NCBI RefSeq assembly: GCF_003286085.1
Contig: NW_020825410.1
Span: forward strand, 185,001-249,000
Length of the DNA: 64,000 nucleotides
Direction of reading: 5' to 3'
Origin: Drosophila persimilis
Lineage: Eukaryota > Arthropoda > Insecta > Diptera > Drosophilidae
A model generated the notes under the pieces. The model did no database searches, was not told where the DNA came from, and worked only from the letters and a program-made list of their open reading frames with translations. This document shows, one piece after another, positions 55,458 to 64,000 of this stretch. The position numbers and the translations under genes are program-made. The stretch's first letter is position 1. The number at the start of each line of letters is the position of its first letter.

Positions 55458-56826
55458 GGGTGGCTGGCTCGCTTGCACCTGACGGGTTGACTACCAGCGT
55501 CAGGTCACCGTCTTCCTCTTCTTCGTCTTCAAGCGCAAGACCCTGGGCGGCCTCCACGATGGACTCGAGACCTAGGTCCTTTTCCACCTCGCCTGCCTGC
55601 AGGGTATGCGCGTCCTTGTCCTCAGGGTGGGGCTTTTTGAGGCGCAGGTAGACGCTACCCATGCCCCACGCCATCTTCCCGAACTTGGGGTATAGCAGAT
55701 CCTCTGCTTCCTTGTTTATTTGGAGGATCACACACTGGCCCCCTTCGTTGGGTAGTGGGCTACCAATGTGTAGGATCCTCCAATCGGCCGTTGGCACGTC
55801 CGCGTTTTGCCGCTGAAGGAGCTTCAGCGCTCGGTCCCCCTGGATTGTGATGGGGAAGAGTACCTTCGCCTTAGGCTTGGACGGGATAAGCTCCCGGTCC
55901 ACAACCTCCAGCTTGGCCCCCTCCCACATCGCCTCCAGTTGGCAGACCGTACGCGTCAGCCACCTTAGGGTTGGGTCATCATTGCACTTCAGGATCTTAA
56001 CCCCATTTAGCCACCCAGCACCATCGAACGTGGGCATTGGGGCCGCGGGGTCTTCCTCCATCTGTGCAAAGAGTGCGTCGACAAGACGCGCGTGCACCAG
56101 CTTCCACTGTGCCGCTGACATCTTGCCGTTTTCTTCGCTGCGGTCAATGAGTGCCACGATCAGGTGTCGTTTGGTCACCTCGCTGACCTTCGCTTTCGGC
56201 TTCGTTGGCTTCTTGGCCGCTTTCGGTGGAGGGGCTGCACTCCTGGGCCCGCGTTGCCGCTTGCTCGCTGGAGTGTCCTTAATGGCACTCTCAGTCGAGC
56301 GTTGTCTCTTGGTGGCCATCATCTCCTCCACCTTATTGGCATATTCGCCATTCGACGCCCTCATCTGTGGCATCTGGGCATAGTGTAGCCGACCCTCCTC
56401 TACTCTCTGCTCGGCCCAGGCTAGCTTGACCTTCTCCTCCTGGGAGATGTCTGCTTTGCCTTGCAGCCGGCTTTTTATGTTGAGGGCCGCTTTGTATTGT
56501 GCTTTGGCCTTCATCCCCTCCTTGGAACGCTTCGGCCCTTCCCTACGCAGGGAGCTGGTGCCTGGTTCCGGCGAGCGGAGAAGGCTCTCTTCGTCCGTCC
56601 TGCTTAGAGAGAGCACGCTCTCCAGATCCGTGTCTGTATCGACTACGGCATCTGTGCGGCTCAACTTGCAGGCCACGGAGTGAGTTGTTTTTGTTGTTGT
56701 TATTGTGGCAGTAGCTTTACAACTGACCTGGCCTGCTTCCGCCAAGTCTGAGGTGTGACCGCTGGCGACACGCAGAGAGGACTGCTCCTCCCCGTGCCCG
56801 CCGGTGGTAGCAGTCACGCTTTCCAC
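55426..56826 (-). CDS. LOA-B ORF1 (nucleic-acid binding protein), open
   Basis: An open frame of 466 codons to a stop at 55426. The first codons (from GTG at 56826) lie at the junction with Gypsy gag, so the native start may be missing or further inside. An N-terminal Ser/Thr-rich part is followed by a basic region (KRQRGPRSAAPPPKAAKK) with helical stretches. The conserved domain with LKLLQRQNADVPTADWRIL and MAWGMGSVYLRLKKPHPED matches ORF1 of LOA-A. The acidic C-terminus (LEDEEEEDGDLTLVV) also has a counterpart in LOA-A. No CCHC knuckle is seen. Confidence 0.75.
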   Translation of the reverse strand: MESVTATTGGHGEEQSSLRVASGHTSDLAEAGQVSCKATATITTTKTTHSVACKLSRTDAVVDTDTDLESVLSLSRTDEESLLRSPEPGTSSLRREGPKRSKEGMKAKAQYKAALNIKSRLQGKADISQEEKVKLAWAEQRVEEGRLHYAQMPQMRASNGEYANKVEEMMATKRQRSTESAIKDTPASKRQRGPRSAAPPPKAAKKPTKPKAKVSEVTKRHLIVALIDRSEENGKMSAAQWKLVHARLVDALFAQMEEDPAAPMPTFDGAGWLNGVKILKCNDDPTLRWLTRTVCQLEAMWEGAKLEVVDRELIPSKPKAKVLFPITIQGDRALKLLQRQNADVPTADWRILHIGSPLPNEGGQCVILQINKEAEDLLYPKFGKMAWGMGSVYLRLKKPHPEDKDAHTLQAGEVEKDLGLESIVEAAQGLALEDEEEEDGDLTLVVNPSGASEPATHAECAAAQLA

Positions 56827-57077
56827 CGACGTTTACCGACGACGTTTATTACCTTTAATGTGGTGTCATCTTTTATTGTCTCGTCTATTGTTTCTGCCTG
56901 ATAATCTGATACCTGATCGGTTTTAGTTTCTATTTGTTGTTTCAAATTTACTATTTGCTCCTGAACTTGTGAAATTTGAAGTGCTATCAATTGTTTGACC
57001 AGATCTGCAGTGAGATCGGTCCTTGTTTGTGAGTTAATCATTTTTAGTTTTTCAAAATCTAAAGTTAGTTGATCCAC
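56814..57077 (-). pseudogene. Gag-like N-terminus of the Gypsy-type element, truncated
   Basis: About 87 codons starting MDQLTLDFEKLKMIN. The protein is predicted helical with a likely coiled coil (LQISQVQEQIVNLKQQIETK). It is cut by the LOA-B 5' junction within the last few residues (VVGKRRWKA). Position after the leader supports gag; the sequence alone does not prove it. Confidence 0.5.
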
Positions 57078-57617
57078 CTTAAATTTTTCTTATATGTTTG
57101 TTTTTATAATCTTGACCACCGCTGGGCTTAAACCTAATTGAACTTATATATTTATTACTACAACTTTTGCTCACGAACTATCCGGTAGGGGTCGTCCTTC
57201 TTAGTTTGGCTGACAGATCTTCGAACGGATCTTCCATCTTGATTTGGCTCACAGGTCTTCGAACGGGTCTTACTTCTTAAATTTCTTTGTTGTTTAACTG
57301 GGTCTTCTGGGGGTCTTCCTTCTTTGGTTTAGCTGATAGTTTCACTTTCTTTGTGTTTTGTTTTGGTTGGTTTTGTTTAAAGACTTTTTTTTTTGGTTTT
57401 TTTTGTATTTTTGAATTGTCTTGATTAGCTTTAATTGTATTTATTTTTGCACACCCTAAGCTCCGGTTTGTTTTCTTTTTATCTCACTTTTTCTTATCTA
57501 ATATCTCACAGTCACTCCGAGTTTTTATAGTTGAAGGATTTATTCCATTAATTAATTGTCCTTCGGGTTTCGGCACGACGCAACACTTTTATTATTCGGT
57601 GCTTTTTATACAACGTC

Positions 57618-57635
57618 GCCCCACGTTGGGCGCCA
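57618..57635 (-). promoter_or_regulatory. Primer-binding site of the Gypsy-type element
   Basis: The reverse strand reads TGGCGCCCAACGTGGGGC, the 18 bases complementary to the 3' end of tRNA-Lys1,2 as used by several retroelements. It sits immediately after the LTR, as required for minus-strand DNA priming. Confidence 0.75.
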
Positions 57636-58165
57636 ATTAAATAACTGCGGTAGCGGATTGTGTTTTTAAAAAGTTTTTATTTTACTTCTAAGTTCACAGA
57701 TATAGATTTAAGTAGAGGGTCTCAAAGGATTCCGGGCAAAGGGTTTGCGCGATCTCAATTTTTAGCTCGACTTTGCGGTGTCGCTTCTGGATCAAGACTG
57801 ACTTGAACTTTCTGATCTTTGCATCGTGGATCCCTTTCGGGAATAGTTTTTCTATAAACATTTCAATTGATTTCGCCATCCCGAGTATTGGATTTCGTCA
57901 TCCAAAGAGAGAACTGTAAAATGCCTAAAGTGCAGGATCTGCGGAAAGCCGGGAGTGAGATTGTTTATGAGAAGCCGGGTGTGGGCAAACATTGGTTTTC
58001 CATTTAGGCGAGTGTCAAAGATTGGGATTGCGGCGGGAGCCCTTGAGATTGTACATCTTAGAAATCAATTATGCGGAGGCCCAAGATTGAAATTGTTTTC
58101 GTTTTGGAAAGCCAAAGATTGTTTACAACTCCTATAAGAGCTCAATAGAATTGGGTACGTTAACT
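57636..58165 (-). mobile_element. Gypsy-type LTR (530 bp), reverse
   Basis: Starts AGTTAACGTACCC at 58165 and ends TTATTTAAT at 57636, directly before TGGCGCCC. AATAAA lies on the reverse strand near the 3' end (about 57680). Gypsy-group LTRs in insects commonly open with AGTTA. The 61-codon frame inside (57879-57694) is probably incidental. Confidence 0.65.
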
Positions 58166-58191
58166 TGCATGCTGTAGCTATTGTTCAGCCA
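58166..58191 (+). other. Short Rep remnant before the BEL LTR
   Basis: TGCATGCTGTAGCTATT is the end of the YACCSY coding segment of Rep, still attached to the LTR. It shows that this BEL copy derives from the same Rep insertion as the copies at 7.97, 41.2 and 46.0 kb, not from an independent integration. Confidence 0.75.
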
Positions 58192-58764
58192 CAGACATGT
58201 ATTTAATGAATATTAGGAATATACAGTTCAATCTCATACACAAATACTCATAAATAAAATTGTCCATGTCATTTCATGTAAATGAATATGACGACACGAA
58301 AAATACATTAGCAACTAAGAATAGACAATAGCACTTGTAAACTCGAACCCACCAAAAGGGATCAAGCAATAAACTATCTACTTTATTGCTGTCAAGTACC
58401 TAAGTAAATGCACTGAAATATAACCCCCGCACAGAGTAAGTGTACCCAATCTAAAAATACACTCACAAGGAGCCTGTGCGTTCCTTCCCATAGAATAAGA
58501 GTACCACTGCTAGCTATATAAGGAGATGCATTTGTTCAATAAAAATCAGTATCAGAAACAGTACCATAGCTGCCTGTCACTCATCTTCCATCGCAATCAT
58601 CACAGGCTGTCGCTGTGTCTTCAGATCCTCCCTTGCGCACCGTAGGATACCCACTCCGCAGTCCAACTGGTTCAAGTTCTAGTTGCGACGATCAAACTGT
58701 AGACGGTTTATGTACCGTATGCAACCCAGCTTCCTGCACACACACACACACAGACACATTAACA
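58192..58764 (+). mobile_element. BEL-1 long terminal repeat, 5' copy
   Basis: Full-length LTR of about 573 bp from TGTTCAGCC to ATTAACA. It has a 6-bp loss (GTAAGT) near 58440 and a shorter, impure CA tract (CACAGACACATT). TATA and AATAAA signals are present. Confidence 0.8.
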
Positions 58765-61700
58765 TTTGGTGACCCCGACCTTGGTCATCCTTTCAAACTG
58801 TCTAACAAGCTACAGTGAAAGTATTCGATCTGGACATCAGATTGAAGCAGTCGACAGGAAATCTTCAATAAAAATTTGGCATCAGGCCATACACTTACGG
58901 TAGCATCTCCTACCAATAAGTATCACTTTGGCAAATCTGACATATTCAGGTTATCAGCCAACAGAAAAACAGCTATAGAATTCGATTACCACCAAGGTAA
59001 ACAATTTTTGTTGTTACGTGCGTTCCATAAATTGGAAACAGCACAAATCCCTCCATCCAACACATCACCAGGTCCAGTATTACCTTTCTGACCAACAACG
59101 GTTGCGATTCGGAGCGTATCCAGCTGCAAAGCAAACAAAACACTCCCAACGGGTCAAAAAGTAATAAGTACAAACAGATAGAATGGATACACATATGGAG
59201 GCAGAAGCTGCCGCTACAATGGCAATGGATGTGCAGCAAGAGATTGGTGAGGAAATATCGAGGTGCATTCGGAACTTTAAAAAAGATTCCCAAGAACGAA
59301 AGCAAACGGCTTCTTATTTTCAAGCCAAAATATCAGCACTCGAAAATGCGTGGAATCGCTTCAACAAAAACGACTCCAAACTTCGCGATACAGACAAAAC
59401 GGATGAATACGTAAAATTCCGTGAAGACTTACGTACAACATGTAAGCAACACATTACGATCTTTACCGAATGCATGGATAACCTATCACAGACGTCTAGT
59501 GCTCGTGGGGAACGGTAAATCGTCTTTAAAGAAAAGCATGAGTATCCTCCAGTAGATCCCAAAGAAAGCGGTCTGATCCAGCAGCCCTCGAAGGATTACA
59601 GCAAACTGCTTTCACTATGTCGCCGACAAAAGTCCATAGTAGAGTCCGTTAAACGCAATCTGGAACAACTTTCGAGGCGGACGGACGCACATCAAGTGAT
59701 TTGATAAAATCACTATGGACTCAAGCGCAGGAAGTCCACTTCACAATTCATGAGGAATATGAGGACCCAGTGGAAGGTGGATATGACATGGAATCCTACC
59801 TAACACTGGAAAGTAAGGTCCAAAGAGCATTGGCAAAATCAGCCACACCAAACACGGATAACGTGCATCTTCCACGCATCAGCATCCCAAAGTTTGATGG
59901 GGATCTATTAAAATGGACCCAGTTCTTCGATCTTTTCTCATGCAGAAAGATTGATTCGACATATCGATCTAAAGGAAGAAAATTATGAAGCCGCTTTGGA
60001 AATACTAGTTGACGCATACAACAATCCCAGAGATGTTTCGAACACGGTACTGAACCGCTTCCTCAATCACCAAACATTTAATGACGATCCCAAGTCATTA
60101 AAAGAGTTGTATATAACAACCATAGAATCCCTTGCATCACTAAAGGGATTGGGCATCAATGTATCTACATGGGATCCGATATTGATTGCCATTATCAGAA
60201 ACAAACTGGATGTAACAAATAAGGCCTTGTATGAGCAATCATTGGGAAGCTCAAAGAACATTCAGGCGCTGGATACGATGCTTCAGTTCTTGGAGCAAAA
60301 AATTCGGGTTCTAGGAACCAGTAAGAAGCCACCAGCATCAAGGAGAGAGCCAAAAGGCACGACATGTGCATCAGCAAACACAGGGAGAACGCGAGCACCC
60401 TTATGCACATTCTGCAAAAAAGCAAGCCATTGGCTCTACGGATGCGAAGAATTTCGCTCCAAATCTCCATCAGAACGACTAAATTGGGTACAAAAACAAA
60501 AAATGTGCGTTAATTGTTTTAGAACAAATCACAAAACAAACGCATGCCCTGGACGAAACTGCTTCAAGTGTGACAAGAAGCACAACACGATGCTATATTT
60601 GGAAACAGCATCAGGCGCAGCTACAGAATCAAGAGGCCCGACGGTTGGTGCAGCAAGAAACAATAGTTACAATCTTCTGGCCACAGCAAAGGTGGCAGTA
60701 GAAGCCAACAACGGGCAGGTTGCTAATTTCAGAGCACTGCTAGATTCAGGATCACAGATAAACTTGATCTCTGAACGAATGGCATCAATGTTGTCCCTCA
60801 AACTAAAAGACACAACATTACGGATCGAAGGAATTGGAGGTCAATCAAAGACCAGCAGAGCACGAGTAAATGTGCTCATGAAATCCCTTCACAAAGGTTT
60901 TACGCAAAGAATTGAAGCTTTCGTATTACCACAGATAATAGCTGATCAACCAGCTCAGGCACTCGATTCAGATAGCTTAAACGTACCAAGCAAGATTTCA
61001 CTGGCAGATCCAAATTTCCATAAGCCAGGCAAAATCGACATGCTAATCGGAGCCGAGCATTACTAATCGCTGCTGCTACCAGATCAACAGCAGCTAAGGA
61101 CAGGAAGCCCGTTGCTACAAAACACGAAACTGGGATGGATTGTGGCAGGAAAAGTCAAATCTGCTCACAATTCCTCACCCATTTGTGCCACGGGAGTAAA
61201 CGAGCTAATGGAAAGATTCTGGACTCTGGACAATCTAGAGATCCACGCACTCCAGTGGAAGCACGGTGTGAAGCTCATTTTATAGAAAATCTTCAGAGAG
61301 CTTCAGACGGCCGTTTTATTGTAAAGCTCCCATTTTCCGAACACCCTTCAGCCCTGGGGGAGTCGTTGGAAACCGCAACAAAAAGATTCCTAGCGTTGGA
61401 GCGGCGAAGCTCAACAGAAACTTGGAAGAGTTATGTGGACTTCATGGAAGAGTATGAAGGACTAGGACATATGAAGATTGTGCCAGCATCAAAAGTTCCC
61501 AAAAGGCACTACTTCATTCCACATCATTGTGTACTCAAACCTGACAGCACCACCACAAAGCTTCGGGTAGTGTTCGATGCATCATGCAAATCAACAAGCG
61601 GGAAATCTTTGAACGACATTCTGCAGGCTGTACCCACCCTTCAGAGCGAACTTATGTTCATTCTGCTACGATTTCGAATTCATAAGTACGTATTCACAGC

Positions 61701-61805
61701 GGACATAGAAAAGATGTACCGGAAAGTGTGGATGAATCCGGAGGAACAATTCCATCAGATGATAGTCTGGAGAAACAATCCATCCGATGAGATCCTATAC
61801 CTATA
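58765..61805 (+). mobile_element. BEL-1 internal region without LOA insertion
   Basis: This shows the structure before LOA-A inserted: primer site, leader, gag, protease, linker and the start of reverse transcriptase. The 61.0-61.43-kb segment is absent from the LOA-containing copies. The element ends abruptly at GATCCTATACCTATAATCG, where antisense Rep takes over. The rest of pol and the 3' LTR are missing. Confidence 0.8.
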
Positions 61806-61806
61806 A
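59183..61806 (+). pseudogene. BEL gag-protease-RT polyprotein, broken
   Basis: gag starts MDTHMEAEAA at 59183 and is interrupted by TAA after SSARGER (59518) and by a small indel near 59675. A deletion at 59943 removes the CMVHETNMPTVKKMW block. From 59951 the frame is open through AWEILVDAYNNP-type sequence, the knuckles (LCTFCKKASHW, CVNCFRTNHKTNAC, CFKCDKK) and the BEL/Pao protease (LLDSGSQINLISERMA) to a TAA after LIGAEHY at 61066. From 61135 it encodes the linker and the reverse transcriptase start (VVFDASCKSTSGKS, DIEKMY). It is the longest BEL coding remnant here. Confidence 0.8.
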
Positions 61807-61974
61807 TCGAAATACCAAGCACAAGTAACTGGATCTGCCCTGATAAGTCGCTTCTTTTTGGTGTAGGGTAGATTCATTGCTTCTTCTTCGCTAATGATCT
61901 CCCTATCTACGTTTTTTTTGAGCAAAACAAGCAACTCTGGCCACCGCGTTTCAGCAGCAGACAGAGTAATGAAA
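61806..61974 (-). pseudogene. Helentron Rep fragment after the BEL copy
   Basis: Same fragment and same boundaries as at 18147, 24417 and 33818, with ITLSAAETRWPELLVLL and EEAMNLPYTKKKRL. Here CAWYFDYRYR differs from CARYFDYRYR. Confidence 0.8.
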
Positions 61975-62277
61975 CGAGGGGGAACGTTGTGAGTTGCTGC
62001 GGACACCGCAACTCTACAGTTATACCCGATACTAAGTCAGTATGGCTCTCCTCCGGCAGACGCCGCTAATATTAAACGACACGACAAAGAGTGCGTGCGA
62101 GAGAGACAGAAAATCAGTCTGAGCGTGACGTCGGACGCTGCGTAGCCAGTGCAAATTGATTTGTTCCTTTTGGCTATAAAAATGATCTGATCTGATCCAG
62201 ATTCAGCAATCTGATAGATATGGTCGTTTTCTATGATTCTGCGTTTTTAGTTTTCTCGAATGTGCAATATTGTGGAT
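61975..62277 (-). mobile_element. DINE-1 repeat, reverse, cut by a second BEL/Pao element
   Basis: Starts CGAGGGGGAACG with the hairpin and stops at AATATTGTGGAT, where a new LTR-like sequence begins. The same insertion site in Rep is used as in the other copies. Confidence 0.8.
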
Positions 62278-62583
62278 TTAGCGCCATTTGGACAATAATA
62301 ATTGTTATTAGGATAGTATTTCATGAAGTCTAGTGTAAGTTAGGCTAGGGCAAAGCGGGAGCGCAATAAAAGATCGCTCTCTCGCTCTTGGCGAATTCGC
62401 CCCGCTTTGCCACCGTAGGTAAGGTAGGCATAGAAGAAATTGTTTTAATATATAAAAGAAGTCGAGAAAAATCCATGAAATCGAACGCACGCACCCCTTT
62501 TCTTTTGTCGTATTAAAATAAAAAATTGCAGTCACCCAAGTTGTTTCGGTATCGTTATTTAGAAAAACTATTCTAAAATTTCA
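62278..62583 (+). mobile_element. Probable LTR of a second BEL/Pao element
   Basis: About 306 bp between the DINE break and a primer-binding site. It contains ATATATAAAAG at 62448-62457 and AATAAAA at 62517-62523, and ends TTTCA before TGGCGCC. The left end does not begin with TG, so the LTR may be truncated or its start slightly misplaced. Confidence 0.6.
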
Positions 62584-62603
62584 TGGCGCCCCCGGGTGGA
62601 CTT
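62584..62603 (+). promoter_or_regulatory. Primer-binding site of the second BEL/Pao element
   Basis: TGGCGCCCCCGGGTGGACTT is complementary to a tRNA 3' end: CCA, a 7-bp acceptor strand, then bases compatible with a T arm (AAGTCC). The tRNA species is not identified. It is placed directly after an LTR-like end. Confidence 0.65.
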
Positions 62604-63649
62604 GCAATTTAAACGTACATAATAATTCAAGTGAAGAAAAGATAAATAGCCAAAATCTATTATACATACATACATACATGTACATGCATATGTGCGGCAG
62701 CTAAATTGCCAAATTGACCGCGACGTGTGTGCAAATAATCAAACAAACCAAACTAAAAATCACCGCGTCGGTCGTACCCTGTCTGCAGCTACATATATAC
62801 AAGAGGAGAGTACAGCACATGGAATTTCCTATCTTCCCAAGAGGTATTTGTGCAAAAAATTGAAAGCTCGAGTGAAGATGAAAAGATTAAAAAACTCGCA
62901 ATTATTGTCTTGTGCTGAAACAATTGCACCTCGCTTTCAATTCTTGGCACATACGTATGACATAGTAGAGCTAGATTGCATGCTGTAGTTAGAGTTGAGC
63001 ATATATATTAATACATATATACATACATATGTACATCTAACCCTCTTGGACGCAATAATTACACATATAACTCATTTTAACTGCAATCGCTGTCGCCCCT
63101 TTCCCCTTTCTCGTTTTCGTTGTGTCAAATATATGTATAGTTGGGTCGTTGACCAAGCACGCATACCAATACGCAGCTGCAGCGGTGAATTTTTTCGTCT
63201 CGCTTTCGCTCTTCACCGTTGCTTATCGTTGTTCTTTTGTTTTGGCGCGCTTGATCCAAACCAAACACCAAGTGACGCGCTACCCTGTTTTCGTCGGGTA
63301 TATTCGTTTGGGATCAGTAGGATCCAACTATCAATTAAGACAAAGTCGTGCTTCGCAAATCAATTTAGCGTCGATCGTTGTCGGTGCATACGTATACACA
63401 ACATTAATTCTTCAGAACTGCAGCGGTGAAATTTTTCGTTTTCGCTTGTCACCAGTGCAGTTCGTTGGTATTCTTGTGTGGTTTTCGTGTACGCGGCAGC
63501 CAAGCGACGCTATACCCTAAATTTTTCGGGTATATTGGTTTTTCACCTCGTTTGGGTACAATTACCCATTATTTCATTGAGTGCCTCGGCATTAAATACG
63601 ATTATTAGAAACGATCTTTCGCCTTCAGTTGCTTGTATTGAGAATCAAT
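62604..63649 (+). other. Untranslated leader of the second BEL/Pao element
   Basis: About 1 kb between the primer site and gag. It contains CATA tetranucleotide runs (about 62665 and 63010) and two diverged tandem blocks. Short frames here lack any domain and are not supported as genes. Confidence 0.5.
63176..63545 (+). repeat. Imperfect ~240-bp tandem blocks in the leader
   Basis: CTGCAGCGGTGAA(A/T)TTTTTCGT occurs at about 63177 and 63419. The later pair CTACCCTGTTTTCGTCGGGTATATTCG and CTATACCCTAAATTTTTCGGGTATATTGG is about 230 bp apart. The units are diverged, so the duplication is old. Confidence 0.6.
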
Positions 63650-64000
63650 ATGACCTCAAAAGCCAACAATATCGTCCTTGAAGAGCTGAAAAAAAAGCGC
63701 AGTTGCCGTGTCAAAGGCATTCGTTTATTAGCGGACCGTTTAGAAGCGGGGGATATTCCGCTGGTATTGACGGAGCTCGAGTGCAGACTCGAAACGCTGA
63801 TGCGTAGCATTGACACGGCACGCGAACTTCAAGAGAAGATTGAAGATATAGACATTGACGATGAATTTGGAGTCGAGTTGGAGGAACTCTCAATTGTCAC
63901 AAAGGCAAAATTAATGTCTCTCATTTGCGCATTAAAGACAGCTGATGAGACAATACCGGCAGTACCAGCTTATGGTGGCCCAACTCGTGCTCGCCTTCCG
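63650..64000 (+). CDS. Gag N-terminus of a second BEL/Pao element, runs off the window
   Basis: An ATG at 63650 opens a frame of 117 codons that is still open at the window edge. It starts MTSKANNIVLEELKKKRSC, continues with an acidic, leucine-rich helical region (RLETLMRSIDTARELQEK) and ends at GGPTRARLP. In BEL/Pao gag proteins a short R-LP motif of this kind precedes the conserved block that reads HLPRISIIKFDGD in BEL-1. The protein is unlike BEL-1 gag in sequence, so this is another family. No frameshift is seen in this part. Confidence 0.65.
   Translation, partial: MTSKANNIVLEELKKKRSCRVKGIRLLADRLEAGDIPLVLTELECRLETLMRSIDTARELQEKIEDIDIDDEFGVELEELSIVTKAKLMSLICALKTADETIPAVPAYGGPTRARLP

Larger units (their letters stand above)
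51762..56826 (-). mobile_element. LOA-clade LINE, family LOA-B, both ORFs open
   Basis: A second LOA-type LINE of about 5.07 kb on the reverse strand, clearly related to LOA-A but much diverged (for example GTDANAHHNVW against GCDANAHHTQW). ORF1 and ORF2 overlap by 32 bases. The 3' end is GGTTAACCTAACCTAACCTAAAGG, a CCTAA-type tail like LOA-A. The 5' side merges into Gypsy gag sequence at about 56826 without a visible 5' untranslated region, so the element is probably 5'-truncated. No target duplication is visible. Confidence 0.8.
56827..58165 (-). mobile_element. Gypsy/Ty3-type LTR element, 5' end only
   Basis: On the reverse strand an LTR (58165-57636) is followed by a primer-binding site, a leader rich in purines/pyrimidine tracts (about 57612-57078, no gene seen) and the start of a gag-like frame. 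It is then cut by LOA-B. No second LTR, protease or polymerase is present. The AGTTAAC start of the LTR and the tRNA-Lys-type primer site fit Gypsy-type elements, but the family is not identified. Confidence 0.65.

Noticed and set aside
57694..57879. 61-codon reverse frame MAKSIEMFIEKLFPKG
   Set aside because: It lies inside the Gypsy-type LTR between its start and the primer site. Short and without domain support.
62692..63608. Small frames of 60-144 codons left of the second BEL/Pao gag
   Set aside because: They overlap each other in the leader, have no recognisable domain and contain the diverged tandem blocks.

Overview
The window reads as a transposon graveyard from a Drosophila genome, probably pericentromeric, Y-linked or other heterochromatic DNA. 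No host gene, tRNA or rRNA can be recognised. The assignment to Drosophila rests on four repeat types: DINE-1/mini-me (Helentron-type) repeats with the TATACCCGATACT inverted ends, the core beginning TTCTTGATCAGC and (GTCY)n tracts; LOA-clade LINEs with a C-terminal RNase H; a CR1-type LINE with a PHD-like ORF1; and BEL/Pao LTR elements. An obscura-group species is possible but cannot be proven from the sequence.

Layout. 1-2273 holds three DINE repeats. 2353-7536 (-) is a decayed R1-clade LINE with a poly(A) end. 7537-7969 is a BEL LTR piece, and 7970-10738 (-) is a decayed Helentron Rep gene with coding repeats at its N-terminus. From 10739 a BEL element (+) begins, interrupted at 13080 by LOA-A. 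The composite [BEL gag end - LOA-A - BEL reverse transcriptase piece - antisense Rep piece - DINE(-)] then repeats in tandem with a period of about 6.27 kb up to 35.1 kb; the last unit carries a further 3.15-kb internal duplication. 35.35-40.02 kb is a young CR1 LINE inserted in a DINE, with an open ORF2.

40.34-47.56 kb is a large palindrome: Rep(+), LTR(+), BEL(+), then BEL(-), LTR(-), Rep(-). 47.56-51.76 kb is an inverted LOA-A copy. 51.76-56.83 kb (-) is a different LOA-clade element (LOA-B) whose two ORFs are both open, the best candidate for recent activity. 56.83-58.17 kb (-) is the 5' end of a Gypsy-type element with an LTR and a tRNA-Lys1,2-type primer site. 58.19-61.80 kb is another BEL copy without LOA-A, followed by the same Rep(-)/DINE(-) tail. 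From 62.28 kb to the edge a second BEL/Pao element begins (LTR, primer-binding site, leader with repeats, start of gag).

How it fits together. The same unusual junctions (Rep|LTR, BEL RT|antisense Rep, Rep|DINE, DINE|BEL gag) recur several times. The cluster therefore grew mainly by duplication and inversion of already nested DNA, not by repeated independent insertions. Only LOA-B and CR1 look recently mobile. Long inverted repeats of the same elements make the locus a plausible source of hairpin or small RNAs, but that is inference. Species, exact element names and activity cannot be settled without database searches.
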